From: Saccharina japonica
Lineage: Eukaryota; Sar; Phaeophyceae; Laminariales; Laminariaceae
Length of the DNA stretch: 64,000 nucleotides
Assembly (NCBI GenBank): GCA_008828725.1
Contig: MEHQ01001731.1
Location: 259,063 to 323,062 of the forward strand
Direction: 5' to 3'
Shown: positions 1 to 11,200 of the stretch, one piece after another
Layout: every line of letters begins with the position of its first letter
Position numbering within the stretch: the stretch's first letter is position 1
The notes under the pieces: model-generated
Told to the model about the DNA's origin: nothing
Databases searched by the model: none
What the model saw: the letters and a program-made list of their open reading frames with translations, nothing else
Position numbers and translations under genes: made by a program

Positions 1-53
1 TATTGTTGGTCGCCGGAAGAACACAGAAGAGTTATTTGACTATCTCACTACTT

Positions 54-323
54 CACCCCTCGGGTAGAGGTGCTCGATTTCCAGTTCATGATCTACTGCA
101 GTGGATTTTTCAGGCCACCCAGGTAGATTTCCTAGTCTGAAATGATCTAGCTCATGCTTCCGAGTGGGAGCCGTACAACCTGCATTGATCCATGAACAGG
201 ACTTCTTTTTTTTCCTGTGGGTTGGGTTCGGTCTGTGCTGTACAGATCCTACTACTGTGCAAAACATCTCAAAACTCGGAAGGTTATGATCTATAGATGA
301 TCTAGATCGTGATCATCTGTACG
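54..323 (+). repeat. Family C GATC-rich dispersed repeat, copy 1
   Basis: This copy runs from a CTCGGG/CTCGATTTCC start to GATCATCTGTACGACGTG. The family is about 300 bases, dense in GATC and AGATCT words, with an internal block resembling GGGAGCCGTACAACCTGCA and AACGGCAGGTTAGGATCTAG in the fuller copies. No open frame of note is present. Other copies lie near 9.5, 12.1, 15.3, 21.4, 37.9, 39.0 and 49.7 kb. The flanking 324-640 shows nothing recognisable. Confidence 0.6.
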
Positions 324-639
324 ACGTGTGGACTATTTCCCTACGCACCATACGTACGATTAGGGTTTCCATTTTTTGTGTCTGTTGGTTTTCTTTTTCC
401 TGTTGATTATTTCAGGGGATGTTTTTTGAGTGGTCAGCGTTGAAGCCCCGGGCTTCACATTGTAGGATGCGTGTGTGCGTGTGTGTTTGTTCTTCCCATG
501 AAACTGTCATTTCTACCCGTCGACATCCATCACACCCAGTCAGTGTCCGTGCCGATCCCTCACCCTACAGAGAGACAGCAGTTATGTGGTCACAAAACTA
601 CGGCACAGAGTTACTACGTTTCAATGCAGTAATAAGCAG

Positions 640-1590
640 CGATATGGAAAAACGTAACGACCAAGTAATAATGCCGAGGAACGGCTATAGCGAGCGACAA
701 AGTAACGGCAAGGCGCTGAGACAAACAAGGAAACAACAACCAAGGCGCTGTGACAGAGGAACGACAAGTTTGACGACAAAAGAACGGCAAAGGAATGACA
801 AAGGAACACGACAACAAAGAAATGACAAAGGAATGACAAAGGAAGGCTACAAAAGGAATGGCAAAGGAACATGACAAAATAAACGACGAGAAGACTTAAC
901 GAAGGGGCGATACAAGAAACGGCAAAGGAGTAACGGAAGGGCTGACGGAAGCTGTTTTTAACATTTTTTTATGAAAAAGGGCCACAAAGGAACAGCTGTG
1001 ACGTCGTCGACAAAGAAAGGAAACGACAAACATACCTGCAAAGAACGGCGCGGGAACGACAAAGGAACAGCAAGGGAACAACAAAGGAGCGACAGAGGAA
1101 CGGCAAAGGAACAGCAAGGGGATGACAAAGGGACATGATAAAGGATTGACAAACAAAGGAGCGGCAAATGGAGGACAAAGGGACGCTAAAGAAGCGAAAC
1201 CGAAACAACAAAGGACACCGACAAAGAAAAACCACAGATGAAACTACCCAACACCTTCTTTTTGCGATCCTGAAATGTCCCTGAGCAAATCGCCCTCAGA
1301 TCTCCGCTTCAGACATCCTCTTCAGATTTCAGATAGATGTTCGAGATCATACTCCAGACGAGCGTAACGACGAACGAAAGACGAACGAACGACAAAGGAA
1401 CGACAAGGGAATGTGACAAAGGAACAGCAAAGGAACGGCAAACGAATGGCAAAACGAAATCGACAAAGGAGCGCATTCGGTTCTAATCGGGCTGCGTTAT
1501 GTACGATACATTGTCGGGGGGGAAACTGAGCAATAACAAAGGAGCTAAATTAACAGCATTGGAACGGCAAAGGAAAAACAAAAAAGGAAC
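640..1590. repeat. Degenerate minisatellite of about 11 bases
   Basis: Dozens of imperfect copies of AACGRCAAAGG are seen. The apparent reading frames on both strands here are low-complexity products of this repeat and should not be taken as genes. Confidence 0.75.
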
Positions 1591-1607
1591 GATGAGAGCG
1601 AGCGGCA

Positions 1608-1873
1608 GACGCGTGCTACGGTAGAGGTAGCACTTTTTGGCTGAATCGTTTTCTGAACGATCGGGCTCCTTAACCCAAATTCGTCGGACTTTTCGTTTTT
1701 ACGACCAATAATGTTTCAGTGTATACTTCGGTCATGATATTTCTCATCCGGCCTGATATGATCCGCCAGCACTTTTATTTTCCTCCAAAACCATTTTTTT
1801 CGGTGAGGTATGACGCTCCTTAAGTGAGGAGCTCAGAAAAAAACATGGTGGCACCTCTATCGTAGCATGCGTC
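1608..1873 (+). mobile_element. MITE-B, copy 1 (defines the family)
   Basis: A non-autonomous terminal-inverted-repeat element. The left end is GACGCGTGCTACGGTAGAGG and the right end is its complement, CCTCTATCGTAGCATGCGTC. Inside the ends, one side carries AGCACTTTTTGGCTGAA followed by a GATCGGGCTCCTTA word, and the other side carries CATGGTGCACCTC. The family core has a TTTTATTTTCCTCCAAAA block and, in the opposite orientation, a TTGCAACACAAGAATGAAAT block. Usual length is 240-300 bases with no coding capacity. The outermost GACGCGT/ACGCGTC is itself palindromic. A DNA transposon superfamily is not assigned because a target duplication could not be fixed by eye. Confidence 0.8.
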
Positions 1874-1986
1874 GGCACCGCGCTGTCTGGTGTGATCTCT
1901 GAGCACCGGTCCGGACCATTTGCCGACCCGACACTGTACACAAACCATTTTACTACTACGCGGGACCATAGAAAATAGGACCTGAC

Positions 1987-2225
1987 GACGAATGCTACGA
2001 TAGAGGTGCACCGTGTTTTTTCTGAGCTCCTCACTTAAGGAGCTCCAAACCTCACCCGAAAAACGATTTTGGAGGAAACCAAAAGTGCTACCCGAACAAC
2101 AATCCCATGAGCTATTAGGTATACTACGGAAAATATTGCAACACAAGAATGAAATGATGAAAAGGAGCCCGATCATTCAGAAAAAAAAATCAGCAAAAAG
2201 TGCTACCTCTATCGTAGCACGCGTC
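1987..2225 (-). mobile_element. MITE-B, copy 2
   Basis: Opposite orientation to copy 1: the GTGCACC side is on the left and the GTGCTACC side on the right. Both inverted termini are present, ending CTCTATCGTAGCACGCGTC. It is joined directly to a truncated MITE-A. Confidence 0.75.
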
Positions 2226-2309
2226 CTACGGCATACACAAAAACCTCAACAATGATATATTTTTACTAACAATATTTGGTCCTATTTACTATGATGGTCC
2301 CTCCGTAAT
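2226..2309 (-). mobile_element. MITE-A, left-truncated copy
   Basis: It begins inside the element at CTACGGCATACACAAAAACC and ends with the typical TCCTATTTACTATG...GTCCCTCCGTAATA terminus. The missing left end lies at the MITE-B boundary. Confidence 0.65.
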
Positions 2310-2489
2310 ACACTGACTGCGAAAGTTTCTACTAGTTTTTCCTACATTGATTCCAAGCAGTTTTGTCCCCAAAAACTGGTGAGCTTGTACGAGCCGTATA
2401 AGAGGGCTTAGGAAACACGTAAAGGAAACAGGCGGAAAAAAAAATGAACAGACCACCGCGTGCACAACCCTCCCCTCCCCTCCCCTCCC

Positions 2490-2620
2490 CTCCCCCCCCG
2501 TAGTTCTTCACTCGGATTCGTCAAGTATTCGACGAATTGTGTCAGCTTTTTTCACTTTGAATCAATAATGCCCTGCACATTGTCGGAAGGCACATGATAT
2601 AATAATACTACTCGTAGGTC
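2490..2620 (-). repeat. Family H repeat, inverted arm
   Basis: Carries TGTGTCAGCTTTTTTCA and CACATTGTCGGAAGGCA, the complement of the arm at 2,881-3,070. The pair forms a large inverted repeat with about 260 bases between the arms. Upstream is a C-rich (CCCCT)n tract at about 2,470-2,500. Confidence 0.6.
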
Positions 2621-2754
2621 TATCTGCCGTTACCTATCGCCCTCGGTAACCCTCTTCCTGTAATGCTGGAACCACACACGCCTGGCGAAGTCCCAAATAC
2701 TCATTACCATACTTAATCCTACACGATAGTAGTGGGGGGAATGCCCTTCTGCTA

Positions 2755-3295
2755 TTACGGAGGACCATAGTAAATAGGACTAAATATTGTTATTATGTGA
2801 AGTAAAAACAGGTAAATATATAGGTTTTTGTGTGTACCGTAAGTCCTATGTGAAGTAAAAACAGGTAAAAAGACTAAATATTATTATATTATTTGCCTTC
2901 CGACAATGTGCAGGGCGTTATTCATTCAGAATGAAAAAGCTGACACAATTCGTCGAATACCACCACTCTCATTCAACCACTTCTCCTCCTCTGCGTGTAC
3001 TCAATAGAATGCGCACCCTTTACCCAATTATTGTACCTGCTGTATATCTATTCGCCGTGCTTCCTACTCTGCATCTATTGTTATTATGTGAAGTAAAAAC
3101 AGGTAAATATATAGGTTTTTGTGTGCACCGTAGGTCCTAAGACGGTACACACAAAAACCTATATATTTACCTGTTTTTACTTCACATGATAACAATAAGA
3201 CGGTACACACAAAAACCTATATATTTACCTGTTTTTACTTCACATGATAGCAATATTTAGTCCTATTTACTATGGTCCTCCGTACAATACGCAGG
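2755..3295. mobile_element. Rearranged MITE-A cluster
   Basis: It starts with a normal TTACGGAGGACC terminus at 2,755 and ends with TGGTCCTCCGTA at 3,294. Between these the internal segment (AAACAGGTAAATATATAGG) appears four times: near 2,805 and 3,098 on the plus strand, and near 3,155 and 3,215 on the minus strand. The second family H arm is embedded. This is consistent with repeated insertion or foldback rearrangement. Confidence 0.6.
2881..3070 (+). repeat. Family H repeat
   Basis: Starts ATTATATTATTTGCCTTCCG and continues with ACAATGTGCAGGGCG and ATTCGTCGAATACCACCA. A better preserved relative is at 55,480-55,650. Confidence 0.6.
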
Positions 3296-3399
3296 CTACG
3301 CGGCGTTTCCCGGTTGTTTCAGGTTTTGATCTGGACCCGAACGCACACACACGGCATACGACATACTGCTGTTGATGCGCTGCCTGAGGTATATTTACA

Positions 3400-3560
3400 C
3401 GAAATATCGTATCGGTATCATGCGATATATCGCACGATATCGATATCGTATCGATATCATGCGATATATCGGATGATACCGGTATCGACATATCCCGAAA
3501 ACATTCTCGATATTGATATCGATATATCCCAAAAATATCGCATGATATATCGAGAATTCT
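3400..3560. repeat. Palindromic GATATCG/TATCGATA-rich block
   Basis: More than fifteen overlapping copies of ATATCG and its complement, alternating with GATATATC, fill this stretch. Such sequence can pair on itself at many registers. No gene is visible. Confidence 0.6.
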
Positions 3561-3606
3561 AGATACGATACCGAACACTACTATTTACTATGGTCCCCCG
3601 TACTAA

Positions 3607-4215
3607 TACTCGTACATACTGGAACCACGCCACGCGCCTGGCCAAGTCCCATACACTAGAGGTATTACCATTTTGCCAAATACTCGGGTTCTCGCGAGTA
3701 TTACCCGGCTTGCTAATAGCCGTCACGGGTACGAGTATAGTACTTCATACTCGTCGAGTATTTGGGGGCCGGGTGCCCGTTGGTTTACTTGGAAATCCCG
3801 GAGATGGCAACGCATCATGCCCTAAATCACGTCCCTTGGGTATTATTTGGTACTGGTACATGTTACATCGAGGAAAGATTTTTCAAAATGAAAATGATGA
3901 TTTATGCATCACATCTCACACCATACTAGAGGGGTTACCCTTTTGCCAATTACCCAGGTACTCGCGAGTATTACCCGACTTGCTAAATACCCGTCACGGG
4001 CGCGGGGACACTTCATACTCGTCAAGTATGTGGGCCCCGGGCATCTGGGTACCCGGCTGTTAGACGGGTACCCGGGTGTTAAACGAGTACCCGCTGTTAA
4101 ACGGGTAGCCGGGTACCCGCCCTGAATGGCCGTAAATACTCGCGACTACCCGGGGGTTTTTTTCACAAATTTGGCGAGTACCCGTTTAAGACGGGTACTC
4201 GTCGGGTAACACCTC
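3607..4215 (+). repeat. Diverged direct repeat rich in CGAGTA and GGGTACCCG
   Basis: About 120 bases at 3,657-3,780 (ATTTTGCCAAATACTCGG, CTCGCGAGTATTACCCG, CGTCACGGG) recur at 3,926-4,045, followed by an island of GGGTACCCG and ACGGGTACTCG palindromes to 4,215. No coding signal was seen. Confidence 0.55.
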
Positions 4216-4738
4216 TACCATACACCCCCTTCTGTGCTTAATCCTACACAACAATAGTGGTGGGAATGCCATTCTTGTAATAATGGAACCACACGCCTGA
4301 TCAAGTAATCTTTTCCCATGCTCTACTTAATCCCACGCAGTACGTAGTGGTGGGAATGTGGAGAATAAGGCTTGGACTACTGCTGCTTTGCTGCAGGCTG
4401 TATGATCGTAGACGAAAAACTAGGTCTCGTACGAGTCGAGCTTTAGGTCTATGCTCGACACACTGCTGTCCTTAACCTAATTTCACCAGCAACCTGGCCC
4501 GTCTGTTCTCGAATTGGACCCGAATCGCTCGCCCTAGGGTAGAGCAAGCACTGCTGTGCACGGTGCACGACGTGCGAAAGTGCGAGGTGTTGAGCAAATT
4601 GCGGCTTGATCAGATCCCGAACCGTCAGCAGTTCCGCCGCATATTTCAAGCCTGACACGCTTCGGTGCGCGCTCGTGTGCTCGTGTCTCGTGTCCCAGGG
4701 GGAGCACCTGAAGAAGCACCTCCTCGGTCTGTGTCATC

Positions 4739-5209
4739 ATGTGTGATCCCCCGGACCCGTTCCATCTGGTGCTGTCACCGTCCCCAGCTTCTGCCGAAGC
4801 GTTGGCCGACAGGAGCCTCGAGGATGCCTGGACCTTCCTCGAAAAATCAGATGCTACTCGTACTTCTCCTGGTAACAAAGTTGACACCAGCACCTCCGGT
4901 AGCACACCCAGGACAATCGCAACAACGACCCAGAACCGGAGACGTATACAAACCCCCACCGCCGCGTGTGAGGGACAGAGCCAGAGCGCAGCAGACGGTG
5001 GTGGTGACGGCAGCGGCGACAGCGCTGAAGACTACCCCGACCTAGCGCCTTTCGTTAGAGTTTCGCGACGAGAGCGGACACCTCAGGATGCGGCGGAATA
5101 CGACGCCTTCATCGACGTTCCTCTTCCGCGCTGTCACTCCGAGGTCGTTAGGGCAAACGCGGCGAAGTCGGCGGCGGGGCGACGTCGCGCGGCGCTCCAT
5201 TCGTCCGAG
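4739..5209 (+). CDS. Exon 1 of LRR gene (start exon)
   Basis: The ATG at 4739 is preceded by an in-frame TGA about 30 bases upstream, and the frame stays open for 157 codons to a strong donor, GAG|GTACGT. The product begins MCDPPDPFHLVLSPSP and contains a Thr/Ser-rich middle, a Gly/Asp-rich acidic stretch, then RRERTPQDAAEYDAFIDVPL. GC content is far above the flanks. No domain is recognised. Linkage to the LRR exons rests on phase 0 at both sides of a 5.4-kb intron, so it could instead be a separate gene. Confidence 0.55.
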
Positions 5210-8200
5210 GTACGTGCGCGAGATATCGGGATGTGCGAGTTATACAATTTGAGGGTAGGATCATGTTGGGTGTGCACCATAATAATCACTTGTCCGTAAG
5301 TCAGTGGTAGCTCAGTGGTTGCGGTGAATATCTACTGCTGCTGTAACCTGCAGAACTGAGTATCAACTACTACGAGTATATCGTAGATTAAACTCACAAA
5401 CGGTACGAGCTGGACCAGCCATAAAACGGTACGAGCTGGACCAGCCATATAATGGTTTAAACGTCGGATTGGCCATACCCCCATCAATTTTTCGAATTTG
5501 GACTTGATCTTTTGACACGGTGTAGTTCATGCACTCGTAAACAGGTTGACCTTCGGCCCTATGCATTATTTTATTTTTTCCAAGAGATATGACCGATCCA
5601 AAAACCCGAAAAAATACAAAAACGACGAAAACTAGTAAAACAAAACAAAACAAAAATACATAGCCGAAGGTGTATGCCTTTGAACGTGCGATTCAAATCC
5701 GGGGTCGAAAACTTAGTGCAAAATACTCAAAATTGAGCGGGGCATCGCAGAAATGCCATTTTATTTGTAATGGCTTGACTAATGTATGTTTTGGTATATC
5801 TCTTGATGGGTGGCGAATTGGGCAACGAGACTTCATCGCTCTTCTCTGTGGGTCTTCAGCACTGTCTCCACCAAGTTTCATAGAGATCGAAAACGACGAT
5901 TTCTATACGAATTTTGTGTAAAAAAGTCAGTGCTTTTGAGTTTTCGCGAATATCTCAGCGAGACCAAGTCGGAAAAATAAAAAGTATAGAAATTTTCATA
6001 TACGCTTTTTTTTGCACAAGCAGTGGTGTGTCAGGGTTAGTGTCCCCAATTTTTGTATCCTAACTTGCAGTGGTTCACGAGATACGACTCAACAAAGCTT
6101 TATCAGCTTTACGGCTGGCCCAGCTCGTAGTACTCACAGCTGACGTATTTTGTAAAAAGCCCACTTCCTACGTATACGTATGCAATACTCGTACCTGTAC
6201 GTACGTATTATACGTAGGGCTGTGATGTACCACGATATTAGTTTGCTAGTATAGACTTTCCAGCTACCTGGTAGTTATTAGTTTTAGTTGCCAGCCAACT
6301 AATTGACTTCGTTGACTATTAATATTCGGCAGGCGTTATTTGGCTTCACCATACATACAAAAATGGGTAATGCTATTTATAACACTGGTGTTGTTAATAC
6401 GCTCGTATTTATGACACCGGTGTCGTATTTACGACGTCGCGGCACGTTTGCGGTACGAGTGCATACCCCGGACTCGTTGAATCAATGGGTTGGTTGGTTG
6501 TTCAGTGTTTTTCGCTTGTTCATACCTGGTACCCCGGGTACCCTGCTGGTATATAAAAACATTCACCCGCCACCTGCGGTGAGTGTTGTCTTCGTTCTTT
6601 CTAGCCGACGATATCATCAATACATCAGTACATCAGTACATCCAGTGTCCTTCTTGGTTCTTGGTCCTACGAAGAGAGATACGTAGTCGTACGTACCCCA
6701 GGGTACAAATAAGACTTTGCAATCCCCCGCAATAGGAATTCTAGCGCTGCTTTCGAGTAAAAAATATTTGCAATCCCCCGCAGACCGCCAAAAGGTATGA
6801 TACGCGCGTGAGTCGGTCATCGTTCACCCACACGCCTATAGTTCGTCAAGATGAATGCGTCTGCCGCCCCTCCACCAACCAAGCATCTTGGCAAGGTACC
6901 ACGGCTGTGTCAGCATGGTGCTATCGTTGAAGCTACCATGTACTCGAGACGGTCCAGTGCCCGAGGAGATACTCGGTATACCCGCGCGCACCTCAGAAAC
7001 ATTCAATCCGTGTGAAGTAAATTAGCCTTATTCACGACACCAGTTTCGTAAAAGTCTTTTTTTTTACGACACCGCGGGCACGTTCACGGAACATGCCTCG
7101 GATCGGCCAGAGACGCTGCCACGGCTGTGTTGGCATGGTGTAGGGCTACCATCAAAGCTACCGTCTACCCGAACCCGTCCAGTACTCGAGGAGATATCTG
7201 GTGCCCGCGAGCACCCGCACAATCTTAATAATCTTCAGACCGGTGGCATAAACAAGCATCATTTACGACGGTGTCGTAAATAAGCCTCGTTCACGACAAC
7301 CGTGTCGCAAATACGTTATTATGTACGACACCGCGGCGCATTCGCGGCGCACATCCCGGATCGGTCCGACACTACCACGGCCGTATTGGCATGGTGTATG
7401 TCGTAGCGCTACCACTGAAGCTATCATCTACTGTACCCGAAACGGTCCAGTGGTCGACGAGACACGTGGTATCTGCGTACACACCCTCAGGATATCCAGA
7501 CTGGTACCGTAAATAAGCCTTAGTCACGACAAGGGTGTCGTAAAAATCTTATTTACGCCACCGCCGCGGCACGTTCCTTAGAACACGACCGGGATTGGCC
7601 AGCTTATGTCACGGCCGCGTTGGCATGGTGTAGAGCTACCATTGAACCTATCGTGTACCCGAAGCGGCCCAGGTGCTTGATTGAGGAGGTACCTGGTATC
7701 CGCGTGCGCCCTCAGAGTTCCCGCCGTACTGCTGTATAGGGGTTTCCATGAGTTTTGGTATAACTTCTGCGGAGGGGGTGTCAGTACTGATTTTGTTACA
7801 AGCCCCAGACCGTGGCCGAACCTCCAGCAGACCTTGCTCACTGCCCCCCCCCCCCTGGACCATGCTGACTCTCCCATGCTAGCTGGCGACTTCTAGTCGA
7901 ACAATGCCACCCTCATAGGGATAACGGCTTATTTTCTGAGATCCTTACATACTACAGCCTCAGGTTGTGTCCTCCTCATACGCGATGTACGTATATCCTG
8001 CATGAGGACATATAAAACCCGTAAGTACGCGCGATCGAAGTATATCACACTCAGCTAGCAAATATGAGTTTCGACGAAATCCTTGATCTCACAGCTGTTT
8101 TTTTAAAAATAATTTTTGAAATATACATGAGGAGCTCAATATCTTGTTACTCGAATCATGACTTTGAAGAAGAATAAGGCCATTCACGCAACCCTACCAA

Positions 8201-11200
8201 TGTTTGTAGGACCTACATATACCAGTAATCCTAAAACAAATATACGAGCAAAAGCATAATTCTAACAGCTAGTTACTCACTCACTTGAGAAGAAGCTCAA
8301 CCGGTCCCAGTGGCAAAATATTGCCTCGGAAAGCAAAAACTAACTGAAACCCCTATACCTACCACCGTAGGGTGAGTAAGTTGTCCAACTCACGGCTGCT
8401 CTAAACAATTCCGGGCTCGAACCCCCCCGTGGTTCTTCTTGACCATAACTGTGAGCACGTGGTCACTAACCGCAGCCGCAGCTGGAGGCCTAGCAAACGA
8501 TGTCGTTCGAGACTGTACATGTTTATATATACATATGCATACAAGGTTCCCCTTCGGGATTGATTGTGGTTGCTGACTCGAAATTCCGAGGGGGGGTGTC
8601 GGAAGCTGAAAAGGAAGTTACACAGCAGGCGTTCGTTCCTCGTGTATGCCAGCTATATACTCGTGCGTAGCTACCGTGTTCGTGATAGGTACTTCGCTAC
8701 AGCAGTAGCCAGTAGCCTACCGAGTCGCTGATCAGTAACATAGTCATCTATGAGTCAGAGCGCAGTAGCACGATCTATCCACGTATGACCACAACAGGGT
8801 ATACTTGATATAAGAGTGATATTGTTTGACACTAAAAATGCGCGTAAGAAGAACGCTCCAAGAAAATTCTCCTGGTGGTCGTTCGTCGGTTGTCGGCGCA
8901 ATATCAATAAGTAACGTTCACGAGTAAGCATCGAGAACAATTTCGAGCAAGCACCATCAGTATCGATGCTAGGAACGCTGCTAAGTACTGATACTGGGAA
9001 CGTTGATGCAGCTCGGGCAGTACAATGGCCCGGGACTAGCCGTAAGGCGTGCATCTTGCTGAGAGCTGACTGATGATGGCACCCCCATCCTCCCACTCTC
9101 CTTTCTTCCTTCTCTTAATCGACCTTAGAGCGCCATTTTAACATCATCGATATATTTCTTCTGAGCGAAGGCTCGCAACCGCCTTGCCCTCGCAACCGGA
9201 CTTGCCTAACAGCAATCCAAGAGCTTAGCTCTCGACTATCATCATAGTCGTCCATCTTCCATCCTCAATATACCGGGCAAGAACAAACAACATAAAAAAG
9301 CTCTTGAAAGCTTAAAAGAAAAGTTGAAGTATGCATATACGAAGCCACCGGGCAAGTAACACCGACCGGCTCAAACGAGTTTATAGTTCGTTCTATTTAT
9401 GTGTGCGCATATATATGACATGGACCGAAATTTGTTGCAAAATCTTGGCTCGGACGTATACATTATGGACGCGAACTTGATACACCTCGAACAGATCATC
9501 GATTTCCACTTATTGGTCAAAATTATTCAGGGCAGGTATATTCCTGATCTGTATGATCTGTATGATCTGCATGATCTGCATGATCTGTATGATCTAGCTC
9601 ATGTTGTCGGGTTGGGCTCGGATATCCGGCATGACCTGGGACATGTTTCCTGGGTTAGATCTGTACCGTACAGATCCTGCACAGTATATCGTAACGGCAG
9701 GTTAGGATCTAGATTATCTACAGATGATCTATCTGATCTACCTGTAGATCATCTGTTCGTCCAACGTGTGCAATCAACCTTTTGCCAGATTTTGTCCCTT
9801 TCAATGTATGCGGGTTGGACGTACGTATGAACACATACTTACACGTATAGGTGCTCGTGCGTGTACGTAGTGTCCGTGTGCGAAAATGAGATGGGCCGAC
9901 AGCGATCACGTACTCGTACCTACTCTTCCGTTCGTGTCAGGTGGGTGCGTGCATGAGACAGCGGGGTGCGGGCTGTACGAAGTCTAAAATGGTTTCGAAA
10001 AGGTGTTTTCCGCTGAAAAAACACGCGTCAGAGCCTCACCCTTCATGCGACTCGCCCAACACCTCACGGCGCTCCGCGTTTGGTGCAAGCAATGTCTGCC
10101 TGGTTGGTAAAAACCCAACATGCTCCGTCCCGGCATTGTCGGGATGCGAGGGTCTATGGTCATACGAGTGCGGCCATGCGCGACATGAGTACACCCCCCC
10201 GCGCGCGCATATGTCCTCTTTCTGCACCGATCCTACCAGGAGTAACTTACATATTTTCGCGCCCCTCTCTTTCTGACTTATGTTTCTCCCGAACCCCTAC
10301 CCTAGACTTATCCCTAACCCTAACCCTACCGTACTGATCCCTCTATAGTGCCGCTTGATATCCTGTGAAATCTCTCGGCACAGATGGGATCAACCATTGC
10401 GGCAGTGTGCGGAGTAAATAGTGCCGGTTGCCACTATAACAGTGCCGGTATTGTTGGTTGACGCGTACCGGCAACTACAGAGGGGCCATTGCTGTATCCC
10501 TAGCCCTACCCCTGTACTGCTCACTTACTCAAAAGAGACTATCCATCTTGATTAGCCAATTCGTCCCGTGCGTTTTTCTCTCTTATGCAGGAGGCCACGC
10601 GGCCATTTTCGCGGCTAAACCGCGCTAAGACGGCCGCGCTCCTGGTGGCGAGGGAAGCTAAGAGCCGGCGGGAGGTAGCGAAGGCCCGAGGCGCTTCGAT
10701 GGGGGAGAGGGGCATCACCGACGACCTCACTCACGAAATTCGAGACCTACATGTGAGCAAAAAAGGGCATATAATACTGTTTTGGCATGCGATACCAGAG
10801 AGTACTCGGTATGCTGTACGAGTGCACGCAAAAGTATAAGACCTGCTGTTACATACTGGTTTTACTGCTATCACATGAAAACCGTGATACGGAACAGATA
10901 GATCGCTACGTACTCCTAGATGGGTACTGCCTACCGATGTAGTGCGAGCTACGTTGTGGCAGATGATCCTGCGTTATCCAGAAGCGGCTATAAATAGATG
11001 ATACCGACTACTGCTATAATAGGTGGCATCTCTACCAGAAGCGTGCTATGTACGACAGGGGTAGCACTTTTTTGCCTTCAGAGGCAAATGCTTAATATTT
11101 CTGACTGGTGGGGCTTCTCAACGGAGAAAGAAACTACCCCAACATCGTATTTTTTTCACGTTTTGTTTCGATATTGACCGAGGCCATGACCTTGCTCTTC

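Noticed and set aside
419-1235. Several overlapping frames rich in Lys/Arg (plus) or Cys/Phe/Leu (minus)
   Set aside because: All come from the AACGRCAAAGG minisatellite.
4534-4959. 141-codon minus-strand frame opposite exon 1
   Set aside because: Shadow of GC-rich exon 1; the plus frame has the start context, upstream stop and donor site.
5300-5375. Possible tRNA (GGTAGCTCAGTGGTT box-A-like word)
   Set aside because: No box B follows and no cloverleaf can be drawn.
8598-9362. Possible solo LTR starting TGTCGGAAG with a TATATACTCG box
   Set aside because: No matching CA end, target duplication or second copy could be seen.
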